Positions 26,572-38,067 of a DNA stretch of 61,625 nt are shown here, piece after piece. This DNA comes from Setaria digitata (taxonomy: Eukaryota > Nematoda > Chromadorea > Rhabditida > Setariidae): positions 1 to 61,625 of the forward strand of contig RCAB01000388.1 of NCBI GenBank assembly GCA_003640385.1, read 5' to 3'. The notes under the pieces were generated by a model. It ran no database searches. It was given only the letters and a program-made list of their open reading frames with translations, and was not told where the DNA came from. Each line of letters begins with the position of its first letter. Position 1 is the first letter of the stretch. The position numbers were made by a program, and so were the translations under genes.

Positions 26572-26573
26572 CT
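26572..26573 (-). promoter_or_regulatory. Likely spliced-leader acceptor of tpp-2
   Basis: TTTACAG ends six bases before the tpp-2 ATG. No coding exon upstream can be joined to it, and the first exon already begins at the N-terminus expected from family alignment. Trans-splicing is inferred. Confidence 0.5.
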
Positions 26574-29500
26574 GTAAATTTTTTTCTTTGAAAGTTTCGA
26601 ACAACAACAAAAAAAAAAAAAAAAATGAAAAAAGATTAGTGAAGCAAAAGTGATGTATGAGATGTGAGTTCAAATACGACATTTCGCATACGATTCCGAT
26701 AACAGTAGTACTGCTAGCAACAGCACTGATAAGAGCAATAAATCTAGTAGCAATTTTGATAAGAGTAGGACAAATAATACTTCTACTAGGACTGAGAAAA
26801 TGTAAATACTTTTGAGAATTTTAAACGATCCATAGGGATTTACAAAAGCCTTTTTGATAAAATACTAGATACGAAGCTAAGTATTCCCCGTTCCATTCCA
26901 CTCCTCAGATATGTTGCTGGAGAATCTCGGGAGCAATCCAGCTAGCCAGAAAATGGAACTCGTAAAAGGTAACCGCACAGAAATAGTATGTTAATAGTGG
27001 AGGGTAGAGAGAATGATACCAGACTAGGGAAATATTTGAAACGATTCACAAATTTTTCATAAAATTTGGAAAGATAGCGTAAGATCTGAAGAGAGCATGG
27101 GATAGCAAAGTGCAGAATTTGAGGGGGGTTCTTGCTTCAAGTATCATTTGTATATTTTCTGGTCTAGATTTTCAAGGCTGTGTAATTTTGGGCTCGATAC
27201 GTTTAGTTTAATCAATCCAGGCTACGTTGGTTTAGGTCTCATACATTCAGAGATTGGACATTACGTGGATTGGGATCAGAGCATTTGATCAATTCAGGTT
27301 ACGTAGCACAGCATTAGAGGACGAATTTACGCGATTCAGGTTACTTACTTGGATTGGCTACAGAGAATTCGGGTAAATCAATTCATATCAACTGAAGACC
27401 TTGATTTTAATAATAAACTGTCTCCCATCTTGCCTACCGTTTTGCGTAGATTTTCCGTACGCGTCAATTCTTGCATTTTCAAAAATTTCCTTCTGTATTT
27501 CTAAACCATGAAATATCCGAAAACAACGGAAATCATGATAATCCTCACTTCATACCTGTCTTTTCTTGTTTTCTCTGGTTTTTCATCTGATATTCGTTGG
27601 TTTCCTTAGCACTACACATAATTTCTATTTTGAAATATTTTTTTTTTTTTTTTTTTTTTTAGAGAAAAATAGCATCTTTACTTAACAAATCCATTTATGT
27701 TTGCTGTTGCGAATAATATTTAAAGCTTATCACTGAATTCGCTTTATTCATTATCATGAATTTCCGCAAATGCATTTTCAATGTCAATTATTACTGAACC
27801 GTTTGAGTTGCTAATTTAAACTTATTCATGGAAAACAAATAACTTTTTAATTTGCGTTTCTTCTTCAATATTTTCCGTAAATTCCTTGCAAATTAACGTC
27901 TAGTAGCAGTTGACAATTCTGATAACCATTTTTTCGTGGACTTGATAATTTTGTCAAATTTCAGTGATCATTTTTAAAACACTTTGTGGGAGTTACTATT
28001 AATTACCCATCAGTTAGCTAGTTTCGAGTGTATTAAAGTATACCTTTTTTATAAAGCTATTCGAAGAAATTCTTTCTCTTTTTTGCACAAAAAATTCTTC
28101 CATGAAATCATTTGCACGGGAAAAAAAATTTAATTTTTTGAAAAAATGAAATGGATTTTTCTTCACAACTGAAATAGAATTTGGGGACTGTCAACAATTT
28201 TTAATGCTAACCTTGAAAATGACATCTTCTAGTTGACAGGTTTCATTTCAGATTTGGGTAACGAAAAGCGAAAAGAAAAAAAAAAAATTCGCTCTCTTCT
28301 GAGGTGATAGAGATGAATGTTATTGAATCGTAGATTTAAATGTAAATATAATGAGCAAAATTACTTGCTTTATCATAAAGTTAATATTTTCAACATTAAA
28401 GAAAAAAAAAAGGAAAATGGAAAGAAAAGAAACCAGTAGTTATTGAATTGTTTAAAAGGAAATGTAAAGAAAAAGGCAAAATTATGCTTAGAATGCATCA
28501 TTTTGCTTGGACCTCAAATAGTGAAAATTTGTCAGATCTTTTTCTATCTAACTGACGATTAGTAAGAAGACAATGTTGTTGGAGTAATCGTTTGAAAGGC
28601 TTCATAAATTTGAACTATTTCGTAAAATATCCATTTCTTACCACAGGTGGGATTTGAAAATGAGAAGGACGAAAGGGTTCGATAGATTTGGGGAAAGGAA
28701 AAGGAATGCATTGAAAGATAGAAGAGAATTTTAGCCTTTAGAAATGTTCCCTCCATGAAAATGATTCATTTTCGGAAGCAGTAGAGGAAATGAAATTCAT
28801 TATAAAATAAATGGAAGACAATAATTTGCTAATGATACTTTAAGGAGCATTCTAATAAAACATATATAACATTCATGCGCACAATTCATCATTATTCTCA
28901 ATGTTCCATTATTGTGGAATATTTATCACAATTTTAAATCTAGTTTTTCGTTTTTTTTTTTTCTTTTCAAAAAACATCAAGAATCAAAGTATACTTTTTT
29001 TGAAATTGAAAAGTTTCAACGCCTAATTATTTTTTTTCTTTAATACAAACAGAAGGTGTAGTCTTTTTCTAACTTAAAAGAGATAGAGATCTATTTCTGA
29101 GTCTTAAAGTATGAAATAACACACTGCCGACACATTTTGCAGATAAATTTTGTCGATTTAAAATTGTAGTAATTCTTTTTAGCATCTTTTAGACTTACTC
29201 TTCATATTTTATCAATTCGTGACTGCTGATTGTTGGTTAAGTTTAAAAAAGAAAAATTTATGATTGAAAGTGTGGAGGGATGATGAATTTTGAAATGAAT
29301 GTTTCTCTTGTTATCAATTTAGTTTATTTTGATTTTACAAGGTTATATCATTTTATCAATTTGTTCTAGCCATTTTGAAACTGAAAAATTTATCAATGCA
29401 TTTCAGAAACATTCATCGATTTTAAACAGATGATAGTGGAAAAATCGATAATTATCATTTATGATATGAAATCTGTATTGAATATTCCTCTAATTCGTTT

Positions 29501-29695
29501 TGGACAAACTGTTCTGGAATTGTAATTTTTAACTTCACCGAAAAAGTAAGGAAGCGATGGTGAAGTGTAAAAAAAGTAATTTATTAGCCGATGAAATAGA
29601 TGAATGAAGTAGGAAGTGTTAATAAATGATATCGTATCACTTATTTTTCCTTTCTCTTTCCAGTAGTAAGGGATTTCGCTCAATAGGCTCATAAG

Positions 29696-29731
29696 TGAAC
29701 GATAAATCTTAAATGAACGATAAATCTTAAA
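29696..29731. repeat. 18-bp tandem duplication
   Basis: Two adjacent identical copies of TGAACGATAAATCTTAAA, about 410 bp upstream of the GLYAT-like start. Function unknown. Confidence 0.85.
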
Positions 29732-29886
29732 TGCTAGTTACGCTACAATGATTGATTCGCTAGTATAAAAATTAAGGAGCTTTTAAACATTCGTGACTAG
29801 TTTCAGTAAGATTGGTTGAAATTTCACTACAATTTCATTATTATAAAAGTTTTTCAATTATTTATTATTAAGTGAACGAGTACATT

Positions 29887-29968
29887 TATCACGAGATCGA
29901 TAATTTTTTTCTCCCCTATCACGAGATCGATAATTTTTTTCTCCCCTATCACGAGATCGATAATTTTT
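29887..29968. repeat. 30-bp tandem repeat, about 2.7 copies
   Basis: Period-30 repeat whose units begin at 29887, 29917 and 29947. Each begins TATCACGAGATCGATAATTT and continues with a T/C-rich half; the third copy is partial. Each unit includes an ATCGAT palindrome. It lies in the promoter-side region of the GLYAT-like gene, about 170-250 bp upstream of its ATG. Confidence 0.9.
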
Positions 29969-30103
29969 GTGGTTTTCCGTATCACATAGAGGAAGAGGAA
30001 TGAGAAATAATAGCGCTAGTGTTGTTTGCTTTATTTTAAAAAAATAAAAAAATAAAAATAATAAGAAAAAAGAAAAAGAAAACTTTCTATATTAATATTT
30101 TTC

Positions 30104-30105
30104 AG
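30104..30105 (+). promoter_or_regulatory. Likely spliced-leader acceptor of the GLYAT-like gene
   Basis: A TTTTTCAG site lies 35 nt upstream of the predicted ATG with no recognisable exon before it. Inferred trans-splice acceptor. Confidence 0.45.
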
Positions 30106-30140
30106 TATTTCCTTCTAAACTGCTTCATTTACCCACCATC

Positions 30141-33045
30141 ATGGGCACTGTTCGCGAATTCGTATCAGATGATGATTTGGATTATGTGATTAGCATGTTA
30201 TATTATCAACCCTATATGATACCGATTTACAATGCTGTACGAATTTATCGCAGTAGCAGTTTGGTTTTTCAGTTATTTCAGTTTTAGCTAATAGATTTGA
30301 ATTTCAAAATGCATATTTCATAGTTAAATAACCTATGATTAGTATATGTTTATATAGCATTTCAAAATTACCATTACCATTAAAAGTAAAAGAATTTCAA
30401 AATACAATGAAGGATGAACATAAAACTCCATGCTAAAATTATCATTTCTTTTTGTTAGTGATGAATTTTCTGATTAAGATGTTACTACTACTCTCAGCGT
30501 TTTTCCCAGTGTTTCCGTCACTTCACTTCATCCAATTTCACAACTCCATTAATATTGCTCGGTTCTATGTTTCCTGATATGATTGTATTTTGAGCAATGC
30601 TGTTTATGCCTTCTCAAGGAGAAACAAAAAAAAAAAAAAGTTAATAAACAAAATTGAAAGAACGAAAAGAGCAAAAAAACAAAAGCCAGTCAGAAAATTG
30701 AAAATTTTAAGATGAAATTTTTCTACCACTCCTTGCTACTTTGAAGCACTGAAATTCTTTCTTTTAAACTTGCTTTAAGTATTATACGTATACAATTTTT
30801 AGGTCACAGCTTTATGACCAGATATTGATTAATTGAAGCATCTTAATTACCATTTTATCGCTAATTCTACCTTATCACTCATTGTGTTTTCAACTGACCC
30901 AAGTTCTGAGAAAATTTATATAGAATACTATTATTTCCTATCTACTACTTTTTGCTGTCTCATAAGCAATTGTTTAATATGAAATCACAAACAGAAACCG
31001 GAAAATTGAAATTCAGACATTTAAAAACTTTAATGAAATTTAAGGCATTGTAATTCGGGTTAATTTAAATTTATAGGTTTCCGACAAATTTTCGCATTTT
31101 CTGTTATCCATCAGTGGAACCCAAATTATGGTTCGTGCACAGCAAAGATCCTTTTCGAATGTTAGTTTTTGTCAGAACTTGAAATTGATATTCATTGTTA
31201 AACTTCGAACATAATTCAAATCCTTCATCATTGAATTTTAGTGAGCTGTTGAATGTTTGGAGTTTGCCGTGGAAGAATATAAACGAGGAAGAATTTTTAG
31301 ATGCATTTAATCAACTTACCAAATTGATCCACCTGTCGAAGGAAGTCCTTGTTGTCAGTCCGGATTTCTTATCTGATAAGGTGATAATTTATCGATTTTT
31401 TCTTCAGATGAATAAAAGTCTACAATTTTTCAATCTAGATGCACTTAGATGGAATTTGAGGTAAGGTAATGATGGCAATTCATTGTAATTATTTAATAAC
31501 GAAACTGTCGTAGTAGTGTTCGTGCTTTATTAGTAACATAAATATTTAATTAAATAAAAATAATTTTTAGAGGAGAGAAAAACGGCCAAAAAAAAAAAGG
31601 GGAAAAATTTGTAGGGAAGAATAAGGCAAAAAGAAATGAAAAAGAGAGCTGTTAAGAGTTTTGGAATTTTCACTAAATAAATTTGAAATGTTAAAAAAGG
31701 AAAAAAGAATTGAAAACTCATTAAAATGGTCCATTTATCAACGAGTTTTGCATTTCTCACTATTTCTTCAATCAATCATTCATTGATTTTTTTTTTTTTT
31801 TCGGATGTAATCAAATGATAAATGGTACTGTATCTTGGCGAAAAAAAAAAAAGAAATATTTCGTATAATACAACTTATGTGTTACAGATTTCAATCTATG
31901 TTAAATCAAAAAGTTCATATATAGAAAGTTCATATCCAACATACGTGTATTATATGGATAAAAAGCAGCGTGAAATAGTACTGAACGAGGAATTACATCT
32001 ACCGGGTGGATATTACTATAAGGATAATAAAGCTGAAGAAGATGCACCAATTATTAGCGATACATGGCAATACGGCACTAAGGGAAATTACCAAAGCACA
32101 GCGTACGATTATTCCATCTGAATTTGTAGTGATTATTTTAGGGTAGAACTAAATTTAATTTCGTATGAAATCATTAAATTAACAGTTATTGTAAGGCTGC
32201 AAGCTGGAGATATGATGATAAAGTTTGATGAATTTATCATCATCAAACTTTCAGTTATCTCGTGAAAGGTTTCCGTTTGTTTGACTTCTATCTAGAATGT
32301 GACCACTGTTATTGCAGGGAGATTACTTTTTCAAAATTTCAAATAATTGCAGAGGATGATGGTGTGAGGAATATGTCCTTAAATTTGCCAAAATTGTAGA
32401 GAAAATCTACAGAATGTGCAATAATTTGACTGGATTCAAGATTAATGTTTTACAGAGAAAAACTGAGGATATTACCGAATGTGATCATACGTTATCAAGA
32501 AAAACCAGTAGCATACGAAATGTTCACTACAACTGGCTTCTTTCACCATCATTTTGTTCATGAAGAACACCGAAGACGAGGACTTGGAAAGCTTGTGGAA
32601 CTACGACTTGGTCAAAAAGCTATTCGGTTGGTTCGAAGCCCTAAATTTTATGCTTTTTTCGAAAATAATTGCATCTTCCTGAGCTAAACAATCTAGATTA
32701 TCAGTACTAATCGAATATCTCCTGTGCTAGCTAGATAAGAAAAGTTTATAAATGGTCATCCTAATAAGGATAATTATTCCATCTTCTACGGGTAGAATCA
32801 CCGTTTGATGAGGTGTAATGGTAATGGTAGTGTAGTTTTGTTACACAATCAAGCATCATATTGATTTCAATAAAATAACATCGATAAAACTTTTCAGCGC
32901 CGGACTCTGGCCGTGTAAGACAGTTGAACCAAAAAATGAGTTAGTTGTTGCATGGTCAAATCGGTCTCCTTATTGGAATCGTTACAACGATAAACACGGC
33001 AATGCTATTATCGTCAATTTTATTCTTCTTCATTGGTACGAATAG
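30141..33045 (+). CDS. Glycine N-acyltransferase-like GNAT protein
   Basis: Probably transfers an acyl group from acyl-CoA to an amine or amino-acid acceptor; the substrate cannot be read from sequence. Exons: 30141-30236, 31077-31160, 31242-31380, 31888-32102, 32456-32626, 32898-33045 (TAG). Exons 2-6 join cleanly in one frame (251 residues plus stop). The exon 1 to exon 2 joint does not keep frame as drawn. An 11-nt micro-exon at 30498-30508 would repair it, giving 287 residues, close to mammalian GLYAT (about 296). The first half resembles the GLYAT N-terminal region (PSVEPKLWFVHSKD). The second half is the FR47/GNAT-like domain: ISDTWQYGTKG, then LPNVIIRYQEKPVAYE, then HHHFVHEEHRRRGLGKLVE. 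Within it RRRGLG is the acetyl-CoA-binding motif A (R/Q-x-x-G-x-G). The C-terminus (GLWPCKTVEPKNE) fits the family. The weakest part is the N-terminus. Confidence 0.8.
32220..32251. repeat. Perfect 12-bp inverted repeat in an intron
   Basis: AAAGTTTGATGA (32220-32231) and its exact reverse complement (32240-32251) are separated by 8 nt. They could form a hairpin inside the intron before exon 5 of the GLYAT-like gene. Function unknown. Confidence 0.8.
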
Positions 33046-33635
33046 CAGCAGTAACACCAAGTGTACGGGCATTCTTTCAGGCATGATAGTGGTTCTTAGT
33101 GAGGTAGTAATTGTTCAAAATAAGAGCTATTTAATTATTCATGTTAATTATTTTTTTTTCAAGTTTAAATTACAGTGAATACGAGAAAATCCTTAGAAAC
33201 TTGTCTAGCATAAGGGGAAGTTGTGGCAGACCAGGATGTCTTAGTGTGCCTGGACATATTTCCTGAAACTGATTCTATCGCGTCACAAATAGACAGCTGT
33301 TCCCCGGCTAATTAACTAAAGTCAGAAAATCTCTCTGGAAGTTTTCGCCATACAGCTGACCGCACTGTCCTGATCAATAAAAACAATAAAGTACATGAAG
33401 GATAAGAAACAAAAGTCGTAAGGAATTTAAGACAAAAATCCTTAAATGCATTCTGTCTTCCATTGATTGTATCGTCCTTTCCTAGCAGGAAGTGAATTTT
33501 TAAATGAATCACGAGAAAGAGAGAACTAGCTTCTTTTGAAAGATAAATGAATTTTGTGTAGAAATCTAATCATGGAAAATGTAATCAATAATAATATGCC
33601 TCCAATAATAACAGTAGCAATAACAGTAAATAACA
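33046..33635. other. Convergent 3' ends of GLYAT-like gene and ddx47
   Basis: 590 bp between two convergent stop codons. It must contain both 3' UTRs. No exon, RNA gene or repeat is seen. Confidence 0.6.
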
Positions 33636-36600
33636 TCAAAGGTTTTTTTTCCACGCCTTAACATTATGAGTGGTTTTCTGCTTTTGCTTTAGTTTTTTTC
33701 TAAAAGCACTATTTTCATCTGCATCGTTTACTTCTTCGTCATCATCGTCATGTTGTTTTCGTTTCCTACCTCTTTTCTCTTCCATTTCTTTTAATTCCTT
33801 AAGTAAATATGTGGTTAAATGATGTAATGTGTCAAGCATTTCTGATGATACTAGATAATAAAGTTGAAATTTAATAAACAAACCCGTCTTGCCAATTTCT
33901 GAGCTTCATCAACTCTTTCCACCAGTAACATCACATCATTTTCCACTGTTTCGAACAGCGGAAGTTTCTTGTTAATCAAACGTTCTATTCTTTGATAAAT
34001 CTGAACGGTAAAATGATAAGGCAAAACTATGGCTTGAAATTATACCGCCAAAAGTATTATAGTGGGTCATTATAGGTTCTGCATTCGATAAAGTATTTTT
34101 AAAAACTGGAGCACTGTAGCAATGTGGTAGTTGATAATAAGTAAAAAGATATGGGGAAAAACATCTCTCATATTATCAAACAAGAGTTAAATTGGAAAAA
34201 AGAATAAAAAAGCTACACACAAACTGATGCGTACACTGAGATACTATCCAGACTACGTACATAAAAAGAAGTTACCTCTATATCGTATTGTGTAACGAAT
34301 GTTACCGCAACTCCAGATCGACCAGCTCGAGCAGTACGTCCAACACGATGGACATAATCCTTGGACTGTGTGGGAACGTCATAATTCAAAACCACATCAA
34401 CATGCGGTATATCCAAACCTAAAGTTCTTTTGTATTTCGGTAGGATTAAGAAAATAAAATGGTAATGCATCAAACATATAACACAAAATTTATGAATCAC
34501 ACACAAAGATGCGTCGAAAATATAACGATAGCAAGAACATATTAAAGGAATTTCATTACGTTTAAATGAAAAATGATCAATGTTATGCACTTGTAAGAAA
34601 ATGGTCAGTGAGGAAGAAGCTGCGATTATGTCAATCGAAGTTCTCTTTTTCATGAACTCATAAATTTTGGATTTCTGCAAGACCTTATTGTATTTCGGTG
34701 CAGTAAAGATAAACTGAATGAAATCCATATTTATGAAATCGACAAAAAAGTGCAAAAAAGAATGGGGAAAACCAATCAATTGAATTGAATGCAAGGAAAT
34801 ACAAAGAAAAAAAAACATTCCTCTCCCAATCTATTCTTATATATATATATATATATTGTCAATAGAGTACAAATACATGAAGAATAAGTATAATGCTCAT
34901 AAATGATCCAATCAACACATCTAATGTTTATTATCTACATCTCTTCTTTTTCCTATTAAACAGTCATAACTTAAAAATATCTTTTACCTCTCGATGCAAC
35001 ATCTGTACAAACAAGAATTGTAGAAGTTTTGCTTTTGAACTTGTTTAACGAACCAAGTCGCTTTGCCTGTAAATCTGAATCTTCTTCATATAAAAAAAAA
35101 AAAAAAAGAAATAGTCCAAAAATAAAACTACTAATAAAATGAGCCAGAAAATCAGTTTTCATAAACAAACCTGACTCAATTGACCATGAAGAGGAACAGC
35201 TCCAAAGCCAAGCTTTCGCAGCATAATTGCAATTCTTAAAACTGTTGCACATGTGGAACAAAACACTATCGCTGTCTGTCCAGCCATTTCATTCAGTATA
35301 TAAACAAGATACGCTTCCTAAAATACTAACCTTGAAGAAAATACTTTTTAATACCTTGACAATGTAAATCGCTTTTTCGTAACCGTGAATCATTTTCTCG
35401 AAGTTCTGATGTTAAAACAGTTGCCTTGTACTTGAATGGAATAAAGATATAATACTGCTTCAGTTTGTCGACAGTCTGATACTTCGAACTGACTTCAATT
35501 CTAACGGGGTCATTAAGCGAGGCACGTTCCAGTTTGGCAACCTAAAATACAATGCTTTTAGATGAAAAGCACATTCGATCAATAACATATATGCTAGGCC
35601 CAAACGCTGGTTTCAGCTCAAGAAAGTTGCGCTCTTAATACACTGATATAAAAAGCTTGTTATTCAATAGCATTAAGAGAACGCACCATTTAGCCAAAAT
35701 GATACTTAGGAATCAAAAAGCTTAAAAGAACTGCGAATATTCAACAGTAGCTAAAACATGAAAGGGAATTAACAAAAAGTTGTCAAGAAATTTCAGTGAA
35801 TCATACTAAGACTAACTTTTTTAGTCATTGTAGCTGAATACAGATATGTTCGCCTTTCTTTAGGAATAACTTTCAAAATTTTCTCCATTTCCACTTCAAA
35901 ATCCATATTCAAAATGCGATCAGCTTCATCCATTACGAGATATTTCAAAGCACGTAAATTGAAACCTTTGGTGTTTTCCAGATGATCCACCAAACGACCG
36001 GGGGTAGCTGAAAAGCATCCATTCAATATTCAATTCTTAAAAAAAAAAAAAAAAAAAAAAACAGGTGCAATAACATTGTAAACTGAATCATGATCAGCAC
36101 TGCAAAAACCTTCAAAAAAAAAATCTAGAAATCAGGAACACTGGAACTTACCAATTATGATATGTGGACGTTTCGCTAGGGCTAATGATTGCGTCACCAT
36201 ATCGACACCACCAACAATGACGGCTGAAAAGTATCAATTTTGCTTAGCCAACTTGAAAAGGGATGAATACTTCAAGAAGCTTCAAATAAAAAGCACTTCA
36301 CAAGATCAAATTGACATACCAACAAGGATTCCAATGGAGGCACCTAACGCTTCAAATTGCTCACCAATTTGAAAAGCTAACTCCCTAGTTGGAGTAAGCA
36401 CGAGAGCAAATAATTTTTGCGGAGTCTCGAGTAGGGCCTGCAAAATCGGTATTGCAAATGCAGCAGTCTTTCCAGATCTAAAATTAATTTCTCCATTAAA
36501 AGTCTTTAATAAAGATTAATGACTTAAAAACTAAAATTTCATAAACCCTTCATGATTTTCAAATCTTCTTTCCTGCTATGCGGAGAAAAAAAGTCCTATA

Positions 36601-37446
36601 GCTACCATAGCACTTTCAACAAAGAATTATGAAATTTACCAATTATCATTTCATTTCCCCTAAAATAAATATCCTTCTATCCATAACCAGTTTCAAGAAG
36701 GAGTAAAAAAACTTCCTCCTACTTTATACTCTACATTCTCCCTAGCTTATCAATGAGGTTTCTTGAAAAAAAAAAAAAAAAAAAAATTCACCCTGTCTCG
36801 GCGAGACCAATTATATCACGTTTTTTGAATGCATGTGGCAGAGCAGCAATTTGCACCTTCGTAGGTTTGGTCCAATTTAAGCGATCGCACGCATCACACA
36901 GAACATCTGTTACACCCTACAGATAGTTAAGAAATTATATTAGTGTGACTTTTCATTTGAAAGTTTAATTTCTAATATATATTTAATTAACGCTCCTTTC
37001 CACTTATGAAGAAATGTAACATCTACACCTCATGATTAAATAACTATTGGAGTTGAATTTCCTAACTTACAGTAGTGTTTACAAACTCATGAAAGTGACA
37101 CTTAAAACCAACAGCATTAATCTTGATAGCAGTAAATTATTTGGAAATTGGGATGCTAAAAGTGGATTCTATGAAAGTATATTTTACAGCTAATGTTTAA
37201 TTCATTTCAAACAGAATTACCCTTGATCTTAAACAGCGTTTCTTGTAAATAACCAATTTTTCAAATATTAGCTTTAAACAACTTGAAGATTAGAAACAGT
37301 CAAATAATGTCTGACTTCAATGAATTAAAATTATTTGATTGAGAAATAGGAATAGTAACCAATTCCCGGAACGTTGTATCGTCATGCTCCTCAATTGACG
37401 GCGGCTCCTGTACTGTTTCACCTTCATCTGATGATGAATCTGACAT
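33636..37446 (-). CDS. ddx47: DEAD-box ATP-dependent RNA helicase DDX47/Rrp3
   Basis: A nucleolar helicase acting in pre-18S rRNA processing (family knowledge). Exons in transcript order: 37446-37360, 36916-36792, 36477-36320, 36223-36152, 36007-35817, 35541-35419, 35317-35171, 35066-34988, 34418-34276, 34000-33884, 33797-33636. Together they give 467 residues (human 455). The motifs run in order. The upstream Phe26 and the Q-motif region WTKPTKVQ (44-51) come first. Walker A AETGSGKT is at 68-75 and PTRELA at 100-105. DEAD is at 174-177 and SAT at 205-207. [11 protein letters not shown] is at 351-361. The tail is basic and acidic low complexity with an Asp/Glu run, ending in Lys-rich sequence typical of the family. 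The exon 6 donor (GTTTTA) is weak but gives [16 protein letters not shown], matching the human IPSKFKDTYLVYIL block. The ATG sits 25 nt past a TTTTAG site. All catalytic motifs are intact. Confidence 0.94.
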
Positions 37447-37471
37447 AGTTTCCTCCTTTTTCTCTGGTCAA

Positions 37472-37473
37472 CT
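37472..37473 (-). promoter_or_regulatory. Likely spliced-leader acceptor of ddx47
   Basis: CCTTTTAG on the minus strand, 25 nt upstream of the ATG. No upstream exon is visible. Inferred trans-splice acceptor. Confidence 0.45.
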
Positions 37474-37717
37474 AAAAGGTTGCAATAATTATAGCATTTG
37501 TAGTTATTAAATAAATTATTTCGCAGACAAAAAAGAGCAAAGAAAGCGATCAATCAGGAAATGTAACAATATAGTCAAATAAAACTACTAGACAAGGATG
37601 AAAAAGATTTTAGGAAAACACTTACAGAATAAAGTTATCTAGAAGGCGCAACTACCTAAAGATTGAGCGTGAGGAGAAAGTGAGGATAACCAGGAAACGA
37701 ACATAACTACGAAAAGA

Positions 37718-38067
37718 GGTACCGAGAGAGTAAAGGTACCTAAAAAATGAGCATAAATGGACGTGGTAGGAGGTAAAAAAAGCACCTAAGAATTAAGAGT
37801 ATTTAAGGATTGAAAGCATCGCGACAGTGGGAGAATCAAGAGGTGGAAGGCACCCGAAAATTACATACAGAAAGATTAAATGTGAAGAAACCAAGGTATC
37901 GAGAGAATGAAGGGAGATCCTAAAGGTACCAAGGATTTAAGGTACCGGACAGTTGGCGGTGCCAACGAATTTGAAGTGACGAAGAGTTAGTACCAAGATA
38001 GTAAACAAACCTGCCAAAAAAACGAAGTGTAACCAGCAACCACCACATTCCCCCATCCTCTGGTACC
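37718..38067. repeat. Cluster of GGTACC-containing degenerate repeats
   Basis: Five GGTACC hexamers occur within 350 bp (37718, 37735, 37925, 37941, 38062), several inside a longer AAAGGTACCNA context. Variants such as AAGGTATCGAGAG near 37892 are also present. The stretch is purine-rich on the plus strand and lies just upstream of ddx47. It looks like a decayed tandem array. Confidence 0.5.

Larger units (their letters stand above)
26574..30103. other. Intergenic region between divergent tpp-2 and GLYAT-like gene
   Basis: 3.5 kb of AT-rich DNA that should contain both promoters. Notable contents are an AGY/AAY-rich degenerate stretch at about 26697-26805 and imperfect copies of a CAGGTTACGT-like element at about 27206, 27287 and 27331. 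There is also a long poly-T at about 27638-27660 and two tandem repeats near 29.7-29.97 kb. No gene is supported. Confidence 0.55.

Noticed and set aside
26697..26805. Ser/Asn/Thr-rich open frame upstream of tpp-2
   Set aside because: It is a translation of a degenerate AGY/AAY repeat, with no start codon and no junctions.
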